Positions 45,719-54,556 of a stretch of 64,000 bases of DNA are shown one piece after another (the stretch's first letter is position 1; every line of letters begins with the position of its first letter). Source of the DNA: G963666705 sp963666705 (GTDB taxonomy: Bacteria > Pseudomonadota > Alphaproteobacteria > CADEGL01). The DNA is taken from the NCBI GenBank assembly GCA_963666705.2, contig CAXXKO010000009.1:124001-188000 (forward strand), in the 5' to 3' direction. Position numbers and translations under genes: made by a program. The notes beneath the pieces are model-generated. The model was not told the origin of the DNA and did not search any database. It saw nothing but the letters and a program-made list of their open reading frames with translations.

Positions 45719-47797
45719 TTAAAACCGCGCCTGCCGGCGACGAATAGCAACGGCCCGCTCCGAGACCTCGGTCGCTTGGCACAGGGTGGTGACGCCGCGG
45801 ATGGCCAGGAGATCCACCATGCGGAGGAAGATGCCGGCCGTCACCAGGGAATCGCCGAGCGCCGTATGCCGCCCCGTCACCGCGACGCCCAGGCGCGCGG
45901 CGATGGCGTCGAGGCCGTGGTCCGGCTCGTCACGATGGAGGAACACCGAGAGCAGGAGCGTGTCGAGAACTGGCTGGTCGAGCCTGACGCCGCTCTCGGC
46001 CTCCTTGAGGGCGAGGAACTTCATGTCGAAGGCCGCGTTGTGGGCGACCAGGACGGCGCCCTCCGTGAAGCGCCTGAACTGGGGCAGGACGAGGCCGATC
46101 GGCGGCTTGCCCGCGACCATGTCCCGGGTGATGCCGTGAAAGCGGGTCGAGGATTTCGGGATCTCGCGCCCCGGATCCACCAGCCGCTCGAAGGTTTCGC
46201 CCGTCAGGGTGCGGCCGCCGACGATGCGCACCCCGGCAATCGAGACGATCTCGTCACCGGCCGAGGGCTGGAGGCCCGTGGTCTCGGTGTCGAAGACCAC
46301 ATAGTCGAGGTCGGTGAGCGCCCGGTCGCCCAGCGTAGGGCGCTGGGCGCGCGCGGGGTCCATGAGGGAGAAGTCGTAGAATTCGGGCCGCGACGGCGGG
46401 GCCGGCTCGGCCGCCGCCGGCCGCGCGGGATCCTGGCCCGGCATCGGCAGGTGGAGGGCGGCGCGGCCCGGGCCGGCGGCGGCGCTCCATGCTTCGGCGC
46501 CGTGACGCCGGGCGATCGCGCGCGGGCCACCCGCCATCGCCGCGGCGCCCTCCTCGGCGAGCCAGGCGTCGAGGGTGTGCGCTGGCACCGGCGTGCCCCG
46601 CCATATGAGCGAGATGCGCGCCATCTCCCCCTCCCGTTCGGCCGCGATGTCCAGCGCGCCCACGCCATGCGCCGCGTGCAGTCGGTGGGCGAGATGGGCG
46701 AGGAGGTGCATGAGGCCGAACGTGTCGCCGCGCAGCCAGACCGGGACGCCCGTCGGGGTCGGGGCCGGGCCACCGGCCGCCTCGAGATGCGCCCCGAGAG
46801 AGCGGAAGAGATCGGTGGAATGGAAGTCGGCGGCCTGCCAGCGGGGAAGCGCGAAACCGTGCAGGGCCGCGGCGAGCGTATCCATGCCCTCGCTCATCCG
46901 GTGGCTCTCGTCCACCACCACCGCTTCGAATCGCCGCCGCTCGGCCGGGGACATGTCTGGATTGTCGGCGACTGTCTCGGCGGCGACACGCAAGTTCGCG
47001 AGCGGCTGGCGCAGGCCCGTGACCGCGCCCTCGACCAATTCGTCGAGCCGCTCGCGCTCGATCAGCTCTTGGCTCACATCCTCGAGGGTGATGGCGTAGC
47101 CGGCCATGCGGCCATCCGCCTCCAGCACGGGGCCGAGGCGGCCCCGGAGCAGGCGCTTCGCGTCGCTCGTCGCGCAGACGATGGGGATGATGGGCGGGGC
47201 CGCGTCCCCGCCGTCCGGCCGCATGGAGAGCCGGTCGAGCGCGTGCAGCACCGGCTCGCGCGTGATCAGCGAGAAGAGGTCGCGCCCCAGCCCCAGCGCC
47301 TCGTGCCCGCCGAGCACGCGGACGGCGGCCTGATTGTAGAGCAGCACCCGGTGGTCGGGGGTGGCGACGATCACGGCCTCGCTCAGCTCCCGCAGGATGG
47401 CCTCGAGCCAGGCCTTCTCCTCAACAAGGCTCCCGGTGGCACTGGCCATCGCCTCGACGATGCCGGTCCGCGCCCGGACGAGCGCGTCGCCGAGTGCCGC
47501 GACGGCCGCGCCGTGCTCGCAGAGGAGTGCCGAGGCCGGGGCCTCGATGCCCTGGGCGGCGCGCGAGCCGGCCAACCCGAGGCTGTCCCGGGTCAGGCGC
47601 GCGAGCGGGCGCGCGAGCGCACCGAGGAGGTAGGTCCAGACCAGGGTGGCCGCGAGCCCCGTCCCCAAGGCGGCGGCCACGCCATAGAGTAGCGCCGCCG
47701 ACGCCCCGGCCGTCAGCCACAAGGCGCCGGCCAGCAGCACGGCGCCGACGATCGCCGGGACGGCGATCAGAAGCGCGAGCTTTTGTGCGAGAGACAT
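45719..47797 (-). CDS. Sensor-like membrane protein with C-terminal DnaQ-type 3'-5' exonuclease domain
   Basis: A 692-residue protein. Two TM helices (about 10-60) are followed by a PAS-like domain (LREL..AVIVATPDHRVLLYNQAAVRVLG, about 145-165), a histidine-kinase-like region and, from about 495, a DEDDh exonuclease domain (VFDTETTGLQP; HNAAFDMKFLAL; HTALGDSLVTAGIF). The kinase H-box reads GLRQPLANLRVA, so the phosphoacceptor His is missing, and no clear ATP-binding boxes are seen. It is probably a degenerate sensor fused to a nuclease. The start ATG 47797 is where homology begins. Confidence 0.82.
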   Translation of the reverse strand: MSLAQKLALLIAVPAIVGAVLLAGALWLTAGASAALLYGVAAALGTGLAATLVWTYLLGALARPLARLTRDSLGLAGSRAAQGIEAPASALLCEHGAAVAALGDALVRARTGIVEAMASATGSLVEEKAWLEAILRELSEAVIVATPDHRVLLYNQAAVRVLGGHEALGLGRDLFSLITREPVLHALDRLSMRPDGGDAAPPIIPIVCATSDAKRLLRGRLGPVLEADGRMAGYAITLEDVSQELIERERLDELVEGAVTGLRQPLANLRVAAETVADNPDMSPAERRRFEAVVVDESHRMSEGMDTLAAALHGFALPRWQAADFHSTDLFRSLGAHLEAAGGPAPTPTGVPVWLRGDTFGLMHLLAHLAHRLHAAHGVGALDIAAEREGEMARISLIWRGTPVPAHTLDAWLAEEGAAAMAGGPRAIARRHGAEAWSAAAGPGRAALHLPMPGQDPARPAAAEPAPPSRPEFYDFSLMDPARAQRPTLGDRALTDLDYVVFDTETTGLQPSAGDEIVSIAGVRIVGGRTLTGETFERLVDPGREIPKSSTRFHGITRDMVAGKPPIGLVLPQFRRFTEGAVLVAHNAAFDMKFLALKEAESGVRLDQPVLDTLLLSVFLHRDEPDHGLDAIAARLGVAVTGRHTALGDSLVTAGIFLRMVDLLAIRGVTTLCQATEVSERAVAIRRRQARF

Positions 47798-47829
47798 GGG
47801 CCGCGGGACGGCGGCGCGCGCCCGGCCGA

Positions 47830-48055
47830 TCAGACCGGCGTGTCCCCGAGATGGTGCCGCACCCGCTCCACCACCTCGCGGGTCGAGAAGGGCCTGGTAA
47901 TGTAGGCGTCGGCGCCCAGCGCCATGCCCTTCACGCGCTCCACCTCGCAGCCTCCGGCCGTCAGCATGATGATGCGCTCCCTGGCCCAGTCCGGGTTGGC
48001 GCGGATGGCGCGCCGGGTGAGTGCGTGGCCGTCGGCAGGCAGCCGAAAGGATTTT
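47830..48055 (-). pseudogene. Truncated response regulator receiver domain
   Basis: Residues ADGHALTRRAIRANPDW...IIMLTAGG...GMALGADAYITRPFSTREVVERVRHHLG are the C-terminal two thirds of a CheY-like receiver (alpha2 to alpha5). The acidic pocket and phosphorylated Asp are missing, because the sequence is cut near 48055 by a copy of repeat family B. The invariant Lys before PFS is replaced by Arg. It is directly upstream of the exonuclease gene on the same strand, so the pair probably worked together. Confidence 0.72.
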
Positions 48056-48061
48056 TGTGGA

Positions 48062-48139
48062 GCGCGGACGCGCACCCCCTCGGCCCGACCCTCTCCCCAA
48101 GGGGAGAGGTGGATTCTTTTGTCGCGTTCACCCCACTAG
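48062..48139. repeat. Repeat family B, half copy
   Basis: Contains CCTCTCCCC-AA-GGGGAGAGG (48090-48109) then GGATTCTTTTGTCGCG and ends CCACTAG. It matches the right arm of the 43-kb copy. Its CTAG (48136-48139) provides the TAG stop of the aldolase gene on the minus strand. It separates that gene from the broken response regulator. Confidence 0.6.
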
Positions 48140-48918
48140 GGCGCGTTCTCGGCGGCGGCGCCCGCCTTGAAGGCGGTGACCGCGTTCTTGGATGCCCAGG
48201 CCATGAGGCGGAGCTCGCTCAGAATGGTGACGAAGGCGTAGCCGGCTTCGGCCATCTCGAGCCCGAAGCCGACCGAGCCGCAATGGATGCCCGGCAGCTT
48301 GCCGTGGCGCTTCGCCGAATCGAGGATCTTGTGGATGGCCTCGACGACGGGGGGATCGGTGGGATCGAACCCGGGCGCGAAGCCCATGCTGACCGAAAGG
48401 TCGGAGGGGCCGACATAGACGCCGTCCAGCTCGGGCACCGACATGATGTCGTCGAGATTGTCGAGGGCCGTCGTGGTCTCGATCATGGCCAGGGTCAGCA
48501 CGGCCTCGTTGGCCGCCGCGTGATAGCCGGGGCCGGAGACGAGCGCGGCGCGGATCGGGCCCACGCTGCGGTAGCCGACGGGCGAATAGCGGCAGGCCCC
48601 GGTGAAGGCCTCGCACTCGGCCCGGGTGTTGATCATCGGGCAGATGATGCCCATGGCTCCCGCATCGAGCGCCTTCATGATCGCGGCGGGCTCGTTCCAC
48701 GGCACGCGCAGGATGGGTACGATGTCTGTCGCCTGCATGGCCTGCATCATGCCGACGGCGGCCTGGTAATCGACGAGGCCGTGCTGGGTATCGATGGTGA
48801 TGCTGTCCCAGCCCTGGTGGGCCATGAACTCGGCCGTCGCGCCGCTCGGCACCTGCAGCCAGCCGTTGACCGCGGCACCCCCCTCGGCCCAGATCTTCTT
48901 CACCCGGTTCTCGACCAT
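48136..48918 (-). CDS. HpcH/HpaI aldolase family protein
   Basis: A 260-residue class II (metal-dependent) aldolase of the HpaI/2-keto-3-deoxy-L-rhamnonate type, which cleaves 2-oxo-4-hydroxy acids to pyruvate and an aldehyde. Motifs WDSITIDTQHG (about 40), PWNEPAAIMKALDAGAMGIICPMI, MIETTTALDNLDDI and VYVGPSDLSVSMG are visible. The ATG at 48918 has GGAGGGACG upstream. Its stop TAG is part of CTAG bordering repeat B. It is divergent from the amino-acid ABC operon. Confidence 0.85.
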   Translation of the reverse strand: MVENRVKKIWAEGGAAVNGWLQVPSGATAEFMAHQGWDSITIDTQHGLVDYQAAVGMMQAMQATDIVPILRVPWNEPAAIMKALDAGAMGIICPMINTRAECEAFTGACRYSPVGYRSVGPIRAALVSGPGYHAAANEAVLTLAMIETTTALDNLDDIMSVPELDGVYVGPSDLSVSMGFAPGFDPTDPPVVEAIHKILDSAKRHGKLPGIHCGSVGFGLEMAEAGYAFVTILSELRLMAWASKNAVTAFKAGAAAENAP

Positions 48919-49106
48919 AAGCGTCCCTCCTTCGTATAGGTCGCCACAGCATCCCGCGCCTGGCCGCGCCCCGCAACCCCGCCGTCGCAAGGCTCGCAAT
49001 TGACGAGTGAAACGACTATTGGGCCGGGACGGTCTTCGCGCTATCATCGCCGCGGACCAGGGGGCCGTCCGCGGAATCCCAGCTTCATCGCCGAGGACTC
49101 GTATCC

Positions 49107-49763
49107 GTGGAATGGAAGTTCGCCACCATTTTCGAGCACATGCCGTTCCTTCTGGACGGCCTTTGGATCACGATCACGGTCTCTGTACTCGCTATGGTGT
49201 TCGGCTCGGTGATCGGCCTCGTGATCGCGCTGATCCGGATGTCGCCGTTCGGGCCAATCCGGTTTCTGGCCGGATTCTATATCGACTTCTTCCGGACCAC
49301 GCCGCTGCTCGTGCAGCTCATGTGGTTCTTCTTCGCGTTGCCCATCCTGACCGGGCTCTCGCTGACCGCCTACGTCGCCAGTATCGTGTCGCTCAGCCTC
49401 TACGCGAGCGCCTACCTGGCGGAGATTTTTCGCGCGGGCATATTGTCCATCGCCTCGGGCCAGCGTCACGCGGGCCTGGCGCTAGGGATGACCCAGCCCC
49501 AGCTGCTTTGGCGCATCGTGCTGCCCCAGGCCATCACCCGCATGCTGCCGCCGATCGGCAGCCAGTCCATCACGATCGTCAAGGATTCGGCGCTCTTGTC
49601 CCTGATCACGCTCGCGGAATTGTTCTGGCAGGCCACGGCGCTGGGGGCATTCACTCAGAGTGTCCTGGAGTCGCTGACGGTCGTGGCGTTCATGTACATG
49701 GCGCTCACGATTCCGTTGGCGTTTCTGGTGAATCACTTACACGAGAAATATCTGACCGACTGA
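49107..49763 (+). CDS. Amino-acid ABC transporter permease (HisM/GlnP family)
   Basis: A 218-residue permease beginning at GTG 49107. It has five TM segments and the EAA loop (ASAYLAEIFRAGILSIASGQRHAGLALGM) that docks to the ATPase. FFRTTPLLVQLMW is a usual family segment. It is the first of two adjacent, related permeases (25-bp gap), which would form a heterodimer for uptake of a polar amino acid. Confidence 0.87.
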   Translation: MEWKFATIFEHMPFLLDGLWITITVSVLAMVFGSVIGLVIALIRMSPFGPIRFLAGFYIDFFRTTPLLVQLMWFFFALPILTGLSLTAYVASIVSLSLYASAYLAEIFRAGILSIASGQRHAGLALGMTQPQLLWRIVLPQAITRMLPPIGSQSITIVKDSALLSLITLAELFWQATALGAFTQSVLESLTVVAFMYMALTIPLAFLVNHLHEKYLTD

Positions 49764-49788
49764 CAGGGAGAGGCAAAAGACTCGCGCA

Positions 49789-50454
49789 ATGGACTACAAG
49801 TGGAGATTCGATGTTGTCTGGGACAACGCCCCGATCCTGTTGAGTGGAGTGGGGGGGACCGTCTCGCTCTCCGTCGCCAGCATGGTGGCGGGGCTGGTGC
49901 TGGGGCTCGTCGTGGCGCTCGCGCGCTTGAGCCCCTGGCGCCCCGTGCAGCTCGTCGCTTACGGGTATACGGAGTTCTTTCGCACCACGCCGCTCCTCGT
50001 GCAGGTCATGTGGTTCTACACCGTATTGCCTTTGCTTACGGGGATCGCGCTGTCGCCTTTTTTCTCGGCGCTGGTCGCCCTGGGGCTGAATGTGGCGGCG
50101 TTCATGGCCGAGATCTACCGCGCCGGCATCATGTCGGTCGGCCGCGGGCAGACGGAGGCCAGCCTCGCGCTCGGCATGACGAGCACGCAGATGATGAGCC
50201 GCATCATCCTGCCCCAGGCGGTAACGCGCATGATCCCGCCGATGGGCACCATGTGGGTCAGCCTGTTCAAGGACACGTCGATCGCATCGTTCATCGGCAT
50301 GGCCGAGCTCATGTATAAGGCGCGCTTGCTCGCGGCCGATACCTATCGTCCCTTGGAAATTTTCACGGCTGTCGCCGTGATATATTTCGTTATCACCTAT
50401 CCACAGTCGATCGGCGTGAATCATCTCTACAAGATTTTCAGAACCCGGGAGTAG
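49789..50454 (+). CDS. Amino-acid ABC transporter permease (HisQ/GlnP family)
   Basis: A 221-residue paralogue of the upstream permease, with FFRTTPLLVQVMW and the EAA loop FMAEIYRAGIMSVGRGQTEASLALGM. It has five TM segments. It is followed 12 bp later by the ATPase. Together they form the membrane part of a PAAT-family importer. Confidence 0.88.
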   Translation: MDYKWRFDVVWDNAPILLSGVGGTVSLSVASMVAGLVLGLVVALARLSPWRPVQLVAYGYTEFFRTTPLLVQVMWFYTVLPLLTGIALSPFFSALVALGLNVAAFMAEIYRAGIMSVGRGQTEASLALGMTSTQMMSRIILPQAVTRMIPPMGTMWVSLFKDTSIASFIGMAELMYKARLLAADTYRPLEIFTAVAVIYFVITYPQSIGVNHLYKIFRTRE

Positions 50455-50466
50455 GTGGGTGCTTCG

Positions 50467-51213
50467 ATGACGGATGCCGTTATTCGCGTGGAGGGCTTGC
50501 ACAAGTCGTTCGGCGACCTGGAGGTCTTGCGCGGGGTCGATCTGGACGTAAAAACTGGCGAGGTCGTCGTCATTATTGGGGCCAGCGGGTCCGGGAAAAG
50601 CACGTTCCTGCGGTGCCTCAACCGCCTGGAAGAGGCGACGAAGGGCCGCATCTACTTGAGTGGTGTCGAGGTCACGGCCGCGAAGGCGGACCTTCCGAAG
50701 ATCCGCCGCGACATCGGCATGATCTTCCAACAGTTCAATCTGTTCCCCCACAAGACGGCGATACAGAACGTAATGGAGGGCCCGCGCACGGTCCTCAAGC
50801 TGCCCATGGGTGAATGCCGCGAGCGGGCCATGCAACTGCTCGAGAAGGTGAACCTGCTCGACAAGGTCGATGTGAAGCCAGCCCAGCTTTCCGGCGGGCA
50901 GCAACAGCGGGTGGCCATCGCCCGCGCCCTTGCGATGGGGCCGAACGTCATGCTGTTCGACGAGGTGACCTCGGCCCTCGACCCGGAGCTGGTGGGCGAG
51001 GTGCTCACGGTCATGAAGCAGCTCGCGGACGAAGGCATGACGATGCTGGTCGTGACCCACGAGATGGGCTTCGGCGAACAGGTGGCGGATCGTGTCGTCA
51101 TGTTCGACGAAGGCGTCATCATCGAGGAAGGTGCGCCGGACAAGTTATTCCACCGCGCCGAACAGGAGCGCACGCGGCGATTCCTAAACCAGCTCCACTG
51201 GCACGGCGAGTAG
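50467..51213 (+). CDS. Amino-acid ABC transporter ATP-binding protein
   Basis: A 248-residue ATPase of the GlnQ/HisP class. Walker A GASGSGKST (about 38-46), signature LSGGQQQRVAIARAL, Walker B VMLFDEVTSALD and the switch His in VVTHEMGF are all seen. ATG 50467 is preferred to GTG 50455 because the GGGAGTAGGTGGG lies upstream of it. It powers the two preceding permeases. Confidence 0.92.
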   Translation: MTDAVIRVEGLHKSFGDLEVLRGVDLDVKTGEVVVIIGASGSGKSTFLRCLNRLEEATKGRIYLSGVEVTAAKADLPKIRRDIGMIFQQFNLFPHKTAIQNVMEGPRTVLKLPMGECRERAMQLLEKVNLLDKVDVKPAQLSGGQQQRVAIARALAMGPNVMLFDEVTSALDPELVGEVLTVMKQLADEGMTMLVVTHEMGFGEQVADRVVMFDEGVIIEEGAPDKLFHRAEQERTRRFLNQLHWHGE

Positions 51214-51339
51214 CGCATGTTTCGGTCTCCCATTTCCCAGGTGAACCCGATTCCCCGGAGGCCGACCCGTCTTGGCATCGTCGTCGGGTTATCGGATACT
51301 CCCGGTTGAACAACCCGAAGGCGCATCGGGGAGGACGCC

Positions 51340-52155
51340 ATGTCGAGACTGTTTCGCTCGATGATCGGGGGACTGTTCGTCCTCGTCGTCGGCGGCGCGT
51401 TTCCCGATACGGCGCTACCCGGCGAGACGTTCCGCGACTGCCCCGAGTGTCCGGAGATGGTGGTGGTGCCGGCGGGCAGCTTCATGATGGGCTCGCCTTC
51501 GGGTGAGGCGGGGCGATACGACAACGAGGGCCCACAACACCAAGTGACGATTCCGGCGGCCTTCGCCGTAGGCAAGTACGAGGTGACCTTCGCCCAGTGG
51601 GACGCGTGCGTGTCGGACGGAGGCTGCAGCGGGTACTTGCCCAGCGACGAGGGCTGGGGCCGGGACGACCGGCCAGTGATCAGCGTGAGTTGGGAGGATA
51701 TCCGGGACTATATCCGATGGCTGAGCGCGGAAACGGGCAAGCCGTATAGGCTGCTGTTGGAGGCGGAGTGGGAATACGCGGCAAGGGCTGGGACGCGCAC
51801 ACGGTACTCTTGGGGCGATGGTGTTGGATCCGGCAACGCGAACTGCAATGGCTGCGGCAGTCAGTGGGATGATCGCATGACGGCGCCGGTCGGCTCCTTC
51901 GCGCCCAACACTTTCGGTCTCCATGACATGCACGGAAACGTCAACGAGTGGGTGGAGGATTGCTGGCACGGCAGCTATCGTGGCGCGCCGTCCGATGGCG
52001 CGGCCTGGACGAGCCGCGGCGATTGTGGTCGGCGGGTTCTTCGCGGCGGCTCCTGGAGCCTCCTACCGAGGGTCGTGCGCGCCGCCTTTCGCCTCAGGAG
52101 CTATACCGACGAACGGATTTACGACCTCGGCTTCCGCGTCGCCCGGGCCCCTTAG
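51340..52155 (+). CDS. SUMF1/FGE-sulfatase-domain protein, secreted
   Basis: A 271-residue protein with a signal peptide (MSRLFRSMIGGLFVLVVGG). The formylglycine-generating-enzyme fold is clear: MVVVPAGSFMMGSPSGE, EVTFAQWDACV, RLLLEAEWEYAARAG, GLHDMHGNVNEWVEDCW and RVLRGGSW...FRLRS...LGFRVAR. Many bacterial members lack sulfatase-activating function and act in other oxidations or as binding modules. It interrupts the ABC transporter order (the binding-protein gene comes after it), and could be an inserted gene. Confidence 0.87.
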   Translation: MSRLFRSMIGGLFVLVVGGAFPDTALPGETFRDCPECPEMVVVPAGSFMMGSPSGEAGRYDNEGPQHQVTIPAAFAVGKYEVTFAQWDACVSDGGCSGYLPSDEGWGRDDRPVISVSWEDIRDYIRWLSAETGKPYRLLLEAEWEYAARAGTRTRYSWGDGVGSGNANCNGCGSQWDDRMTAPVGSFAPNTFGLHDMHGNVNEWVEDCWHGSYRGAPSDGAAWTSRGDCGRRVLRGGSWSLLPRVVRAAFRLRSYTDERIYDLGFRVARAP

Positions 52156-52385
52156 ATTCTGTCTCCATATCTCATTGGAGTCGCCCCGATTTCGTGGACG
52201 ATTATGGGTTTGGTCGAGCGAGGGGCCGCCAGTGTGCGCGGACCAGAAACGCGTGTTCGAGTCAGTGGGAGAATATAGAAAGTAAATTTAGTTTGTTTCT
52301 CTCATGCTTACCTAGTCTGGGGCGACATTGACTGATAATAAATGCCGGAGATAGTTAGAAATACTGTATTCACTGATATTGAAAT

Positions 52386-53490
52386 CTTGCCTATCCGGTT
52401 TACACCCACACCCACTAGGGCTAGAATGGGCGCAAACCGGATATAGGGGAGCGCGCCATGGATGTTCTCGACCGCGCCGATCTCCCATTCCCGCATTCGC
52501 TGCCCGAGTTCCAGCGACTTTTCCCCGATGATGCGGCCTGCGCCGCCTACCTGGAGAAAGCCCGCTGGGGAGACGGCTTTGCCTGCCCGCACTGCGGCAC
52601 GGCGGGAGAGCCGTTCCACTTTGAAAACCGCCCTGGCGTCCTGCGCTGCCGCAAGTGCCGCCAGAACACCGGGCTGACGGTGGGAACAGTGATGGAGCGT
52701 AGCCACACTCCGCTGAACGTCTGGTTCTGGGCCGCTTATCTGGTCGCCAGTCAGACGCCCGGCATGTCCGCCGTGCAGTTTCAGCGGCAACTTGGTCTTT
52801 CGCGCTACGAGACGGCCTTTCAAATTCTCCACAAGCTCCGCTCGGGCATGGTGCGGCCCAACCAAGACAGGATCGGTGGACAGCCCAAGAACCATGTTGA
52901 GGTGGACGAAACCTGGGTTGGCGGGCGAACGCGTGGGGAAGGCCGTGGTGTTCACCACAAGGTTCTCGTCTCCTGTGCCATCGAGGTGCGTCATCGAAAG
53001 CCGGGCACCAAGCTCGACAACCGGAAAGACGGACGCTATGCCGGACGCGTTCGGCTCGCCGTCGTGCTCGATCGTAGCGCCGAGTCGCTCTGTGGGTTCG
53101 TCGAGAGCACCGTCGCGCCGGGATCGCTGATCGTTACTGACGATTGGAGCGGCTATGCTGGCCTCGGTAAGCGCGGCTATGAGCACTTCGCTGTTGCCGA
53201 GTGTGGTGATCCAGAGGTTGCCGAGCAATACCTGCCGATCATCCATCTGGTTTTCGCCAACCTGAAGACGTGGCTGATCGGTATCCACCACGGCGTTAGC
53301 CACCAGCACCTACAAGCCTACCTCAACGAGTTCACCTTCCGCTTCAACAGGCGGTTCTACCCGTTCAACGCCTTCCGCTCATTGCTCGGCATCGCGGGCG
53401 ACACCTCTGCTCCAACCTATGCCGAGCTTTACTCGGGAGAGTGGCGGCACCCTACATGTAGCGGTCATGGGCGTTAACCGGATAGGCAAG
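52386..53490 (+). mobile_element. IS1595-family insertion sequence
   Basis: 1105 bp, with perfect 15-bp inverted repeats CTTGCCTATCCGGTT (52386-52400 and 53476-53490). An 8-bp target duplication ATTGAAAT flanks it (52378-52385 and 53491-53498), as expected for the family. It carries one intact transposase and lies just upstream of the binding-protein gene, whose own promoter (53503-53531) is spared. Confidence 0.95.
52458..53477 (+). CDS. IS1595-family transposase (ISXO2-like)
   Basis: A 339-residue transposase. The N-terminal zinc ribbon (CPHCG...CRKC) is followed by the DDE-type domain: VEVDETWVGGRTR (Asp), VTDDWSGY (Asp), and HLVFANLKTWLIGIHHGVS with the family's late acidic/Asn region. 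The stop lies at the right inverted repeat. It appears intact. Confidence 0.93.
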   Translation: MDVLDRADLPFPHSLPEFQRLFPDDAACAAYLEKARWGDGFACPHCGTAGEPFHFENRPGVLRCRKCRQNTGLTVGTVMERSHTPLNVWFWAAYLVASQTPGMSAVQFQRQLGLSRYETAFQILHKLRSGMVRPNQDRIGGQPKNHVEVDETWVGGRTRGEGRGVHHKVLVSCAIEVRHRKPGTKLDNRKDGRYAGRVRLAVVLDRSAESLCGFVESTVAPGSLIVTDDWSGYAGLGKRGYEHFAVAECGDPEVAEQYLPIIHLVFANLKTWLIGIHHGVSHQHLQAYLNEFTFRFNRRFYPFNAFRSLLGIAGDTSAPTYAELYSGEWRHPTCSGHGR

Positions 53491-53502
53491 ATTGAAATCA
53501 AT

Positions 53503-53531
53503 TTGACCGTGTGGCGACCCAACAGTACAAT
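53503..53531 (+). promoter_or_regulatory. Sigma-70-like promoter for the binding-protein gene
   Basis: TTGACC, 17 bp, TACAAT. The -10 is 75 bp upstream of the binding-protein ATG. The promoter starts 12 bp inside host DNA from the IS1595 end, so the gene can be transcribed without the rest of the operon. Confidence 0.6.
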
Positions 53532-53605
53532 CCATTCGTGAGTTCGTCACGGTCGGGGGCCGTCCGGTGGCCAGGCCGAATTCTTGAGAATTGGGAGGAG
53601 TAACG

Positions 53606-54472
53606 ATGAAAAAGTCGGGGCTAAAGTTACGCTCTATGCTTCGCGGCGTGGGTTTCGTGTTGCCGGCGCTGATGCTGGCGGGAGTGACCACGCAAGCCGT
53701 TGCCGACGAGGGCCACGTGCCCGCGCCGGGCGCCAGCCCGGTCGTCGATCAGATCCGCAGCCAGGGTGAGCTGCGCGCGGGGATCGCCATCGCCGTGCCG
53801 TGGCTGGGGCAGGACCCGAGCAACAGCCAATACTTCGGCCCCGCTTACGAGATCGGGGAGCGCGTTGCCGAATTGCTGGGCGTGAAGCTGACCCTGGTCC
53901 CATCGGGTTGGGACGTCATCATCGCGGGGTTGCAGGGCAACCAGTTCGAGTTGGCGCTGGCGCCGCTGTTCGCGACGGAAAAGCGCAAGGAGGTCGTCGA
54001 TTTCGTGAACTATACCTTCGCCGGCACCTGTTACGCGGTCCGCAAGGACAGTGGCAAGATCAACGAGCTCGATGACATGAACCAGGCATCGGTCACGATC
54101 GGCACCTGGACCGGGACTGGGACCGAGCATGGCATCGTCGAGAAGTACACGAACGCGAATATCGACAGCATCGTGCAGCAGGTGGGCGGCGCCCATCGGA
54201 CCGAGGACGTGTTGATCGGGCGCATCGACGCGGCTCCCTTCGATGCCCCCTTGGCGTTCGTCATCGCCGACAAGTACTCCGACATCAAGATCGTGCCGGG
54301 CGGCCCGGAGTTCTGCGTGAACAACTCCGACATCCCCTTCCCGATCGGCATGGCGTTCAACAAGGAGCAGCCGGTGTTCGCGGCCTTCCTTGCCGACGTG
54401 GCGGGAGACATGCAGGGCGACGTCGACGCGGCCATCATCAAGTACAGCGCTCCCGAATACATGGAGCAGTAA
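53606..54472 (+). CDS. Amino-acid ABC transporter periplasmic binding protein (family 3)
   Basis: A 288-residue protein with GGGAGGAG right upstream of ATG 53606. Signal peptide: MKKSGLKLRS, a hydrophobic core to about 30, and cleavage near QAVADEG. The two-lobed SBP_bac_3 fold shows VDQIRSQGELRAGI, FGPAYEIGERVAELLGVKLTLVP and GGAHRTEDVLIGRIDAAPFDAP. It is the partner of the permeases at 49107-50454 although a SUMF1 gene and an IS separate them. Confidence 0.87.
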   Translation: MKKSGLKLRSMLRGVGFVLPALMLAGVTTQAVADEGHVPAPGASPVVDQIRSQGELRAGIAIAVPWLGQDPSNSQYFGPAYEIGERVAELLGVKLTLVPSGWDVIIAGLQGNQFELALAPLFATEKRKEVVDFVNYTFAGTCYAVRKDSGKINELDDMNQASVTIGTWTGTGTEHGIVEKYTNANIDSIVQQVGGAHRTEDVLIGRIDAAPFDAPLAFVIADKYSDIKIVPGGPEFCVNNSDIPFPIGMAFNKEQPVFAAFLADVAGDMQGDVDAAIIKYSAPEYMEQ

Positions 54473-54487
54473 ACCGCTAGGGACGTT

Positions 54488-54518
54488 CAGTGCCTCCCCG
54501 ACGCGCGGGGAGGCACTG
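54488..54518. terminator. Strong hairpin terminator
   Basis: CAGTGCCTCCCCG and CGGGGAGGCACTG form a perfect 13-bp stem with a 5-base loop, 15 bp after the binding-protein stop and before a convergent gene. No T run follows on the plus strand. Confidence 0.75.
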
Positions 54519-54556
54519 TTCCCCCTTGGTGGATCGCTAACGCATTCATTCTCAAG

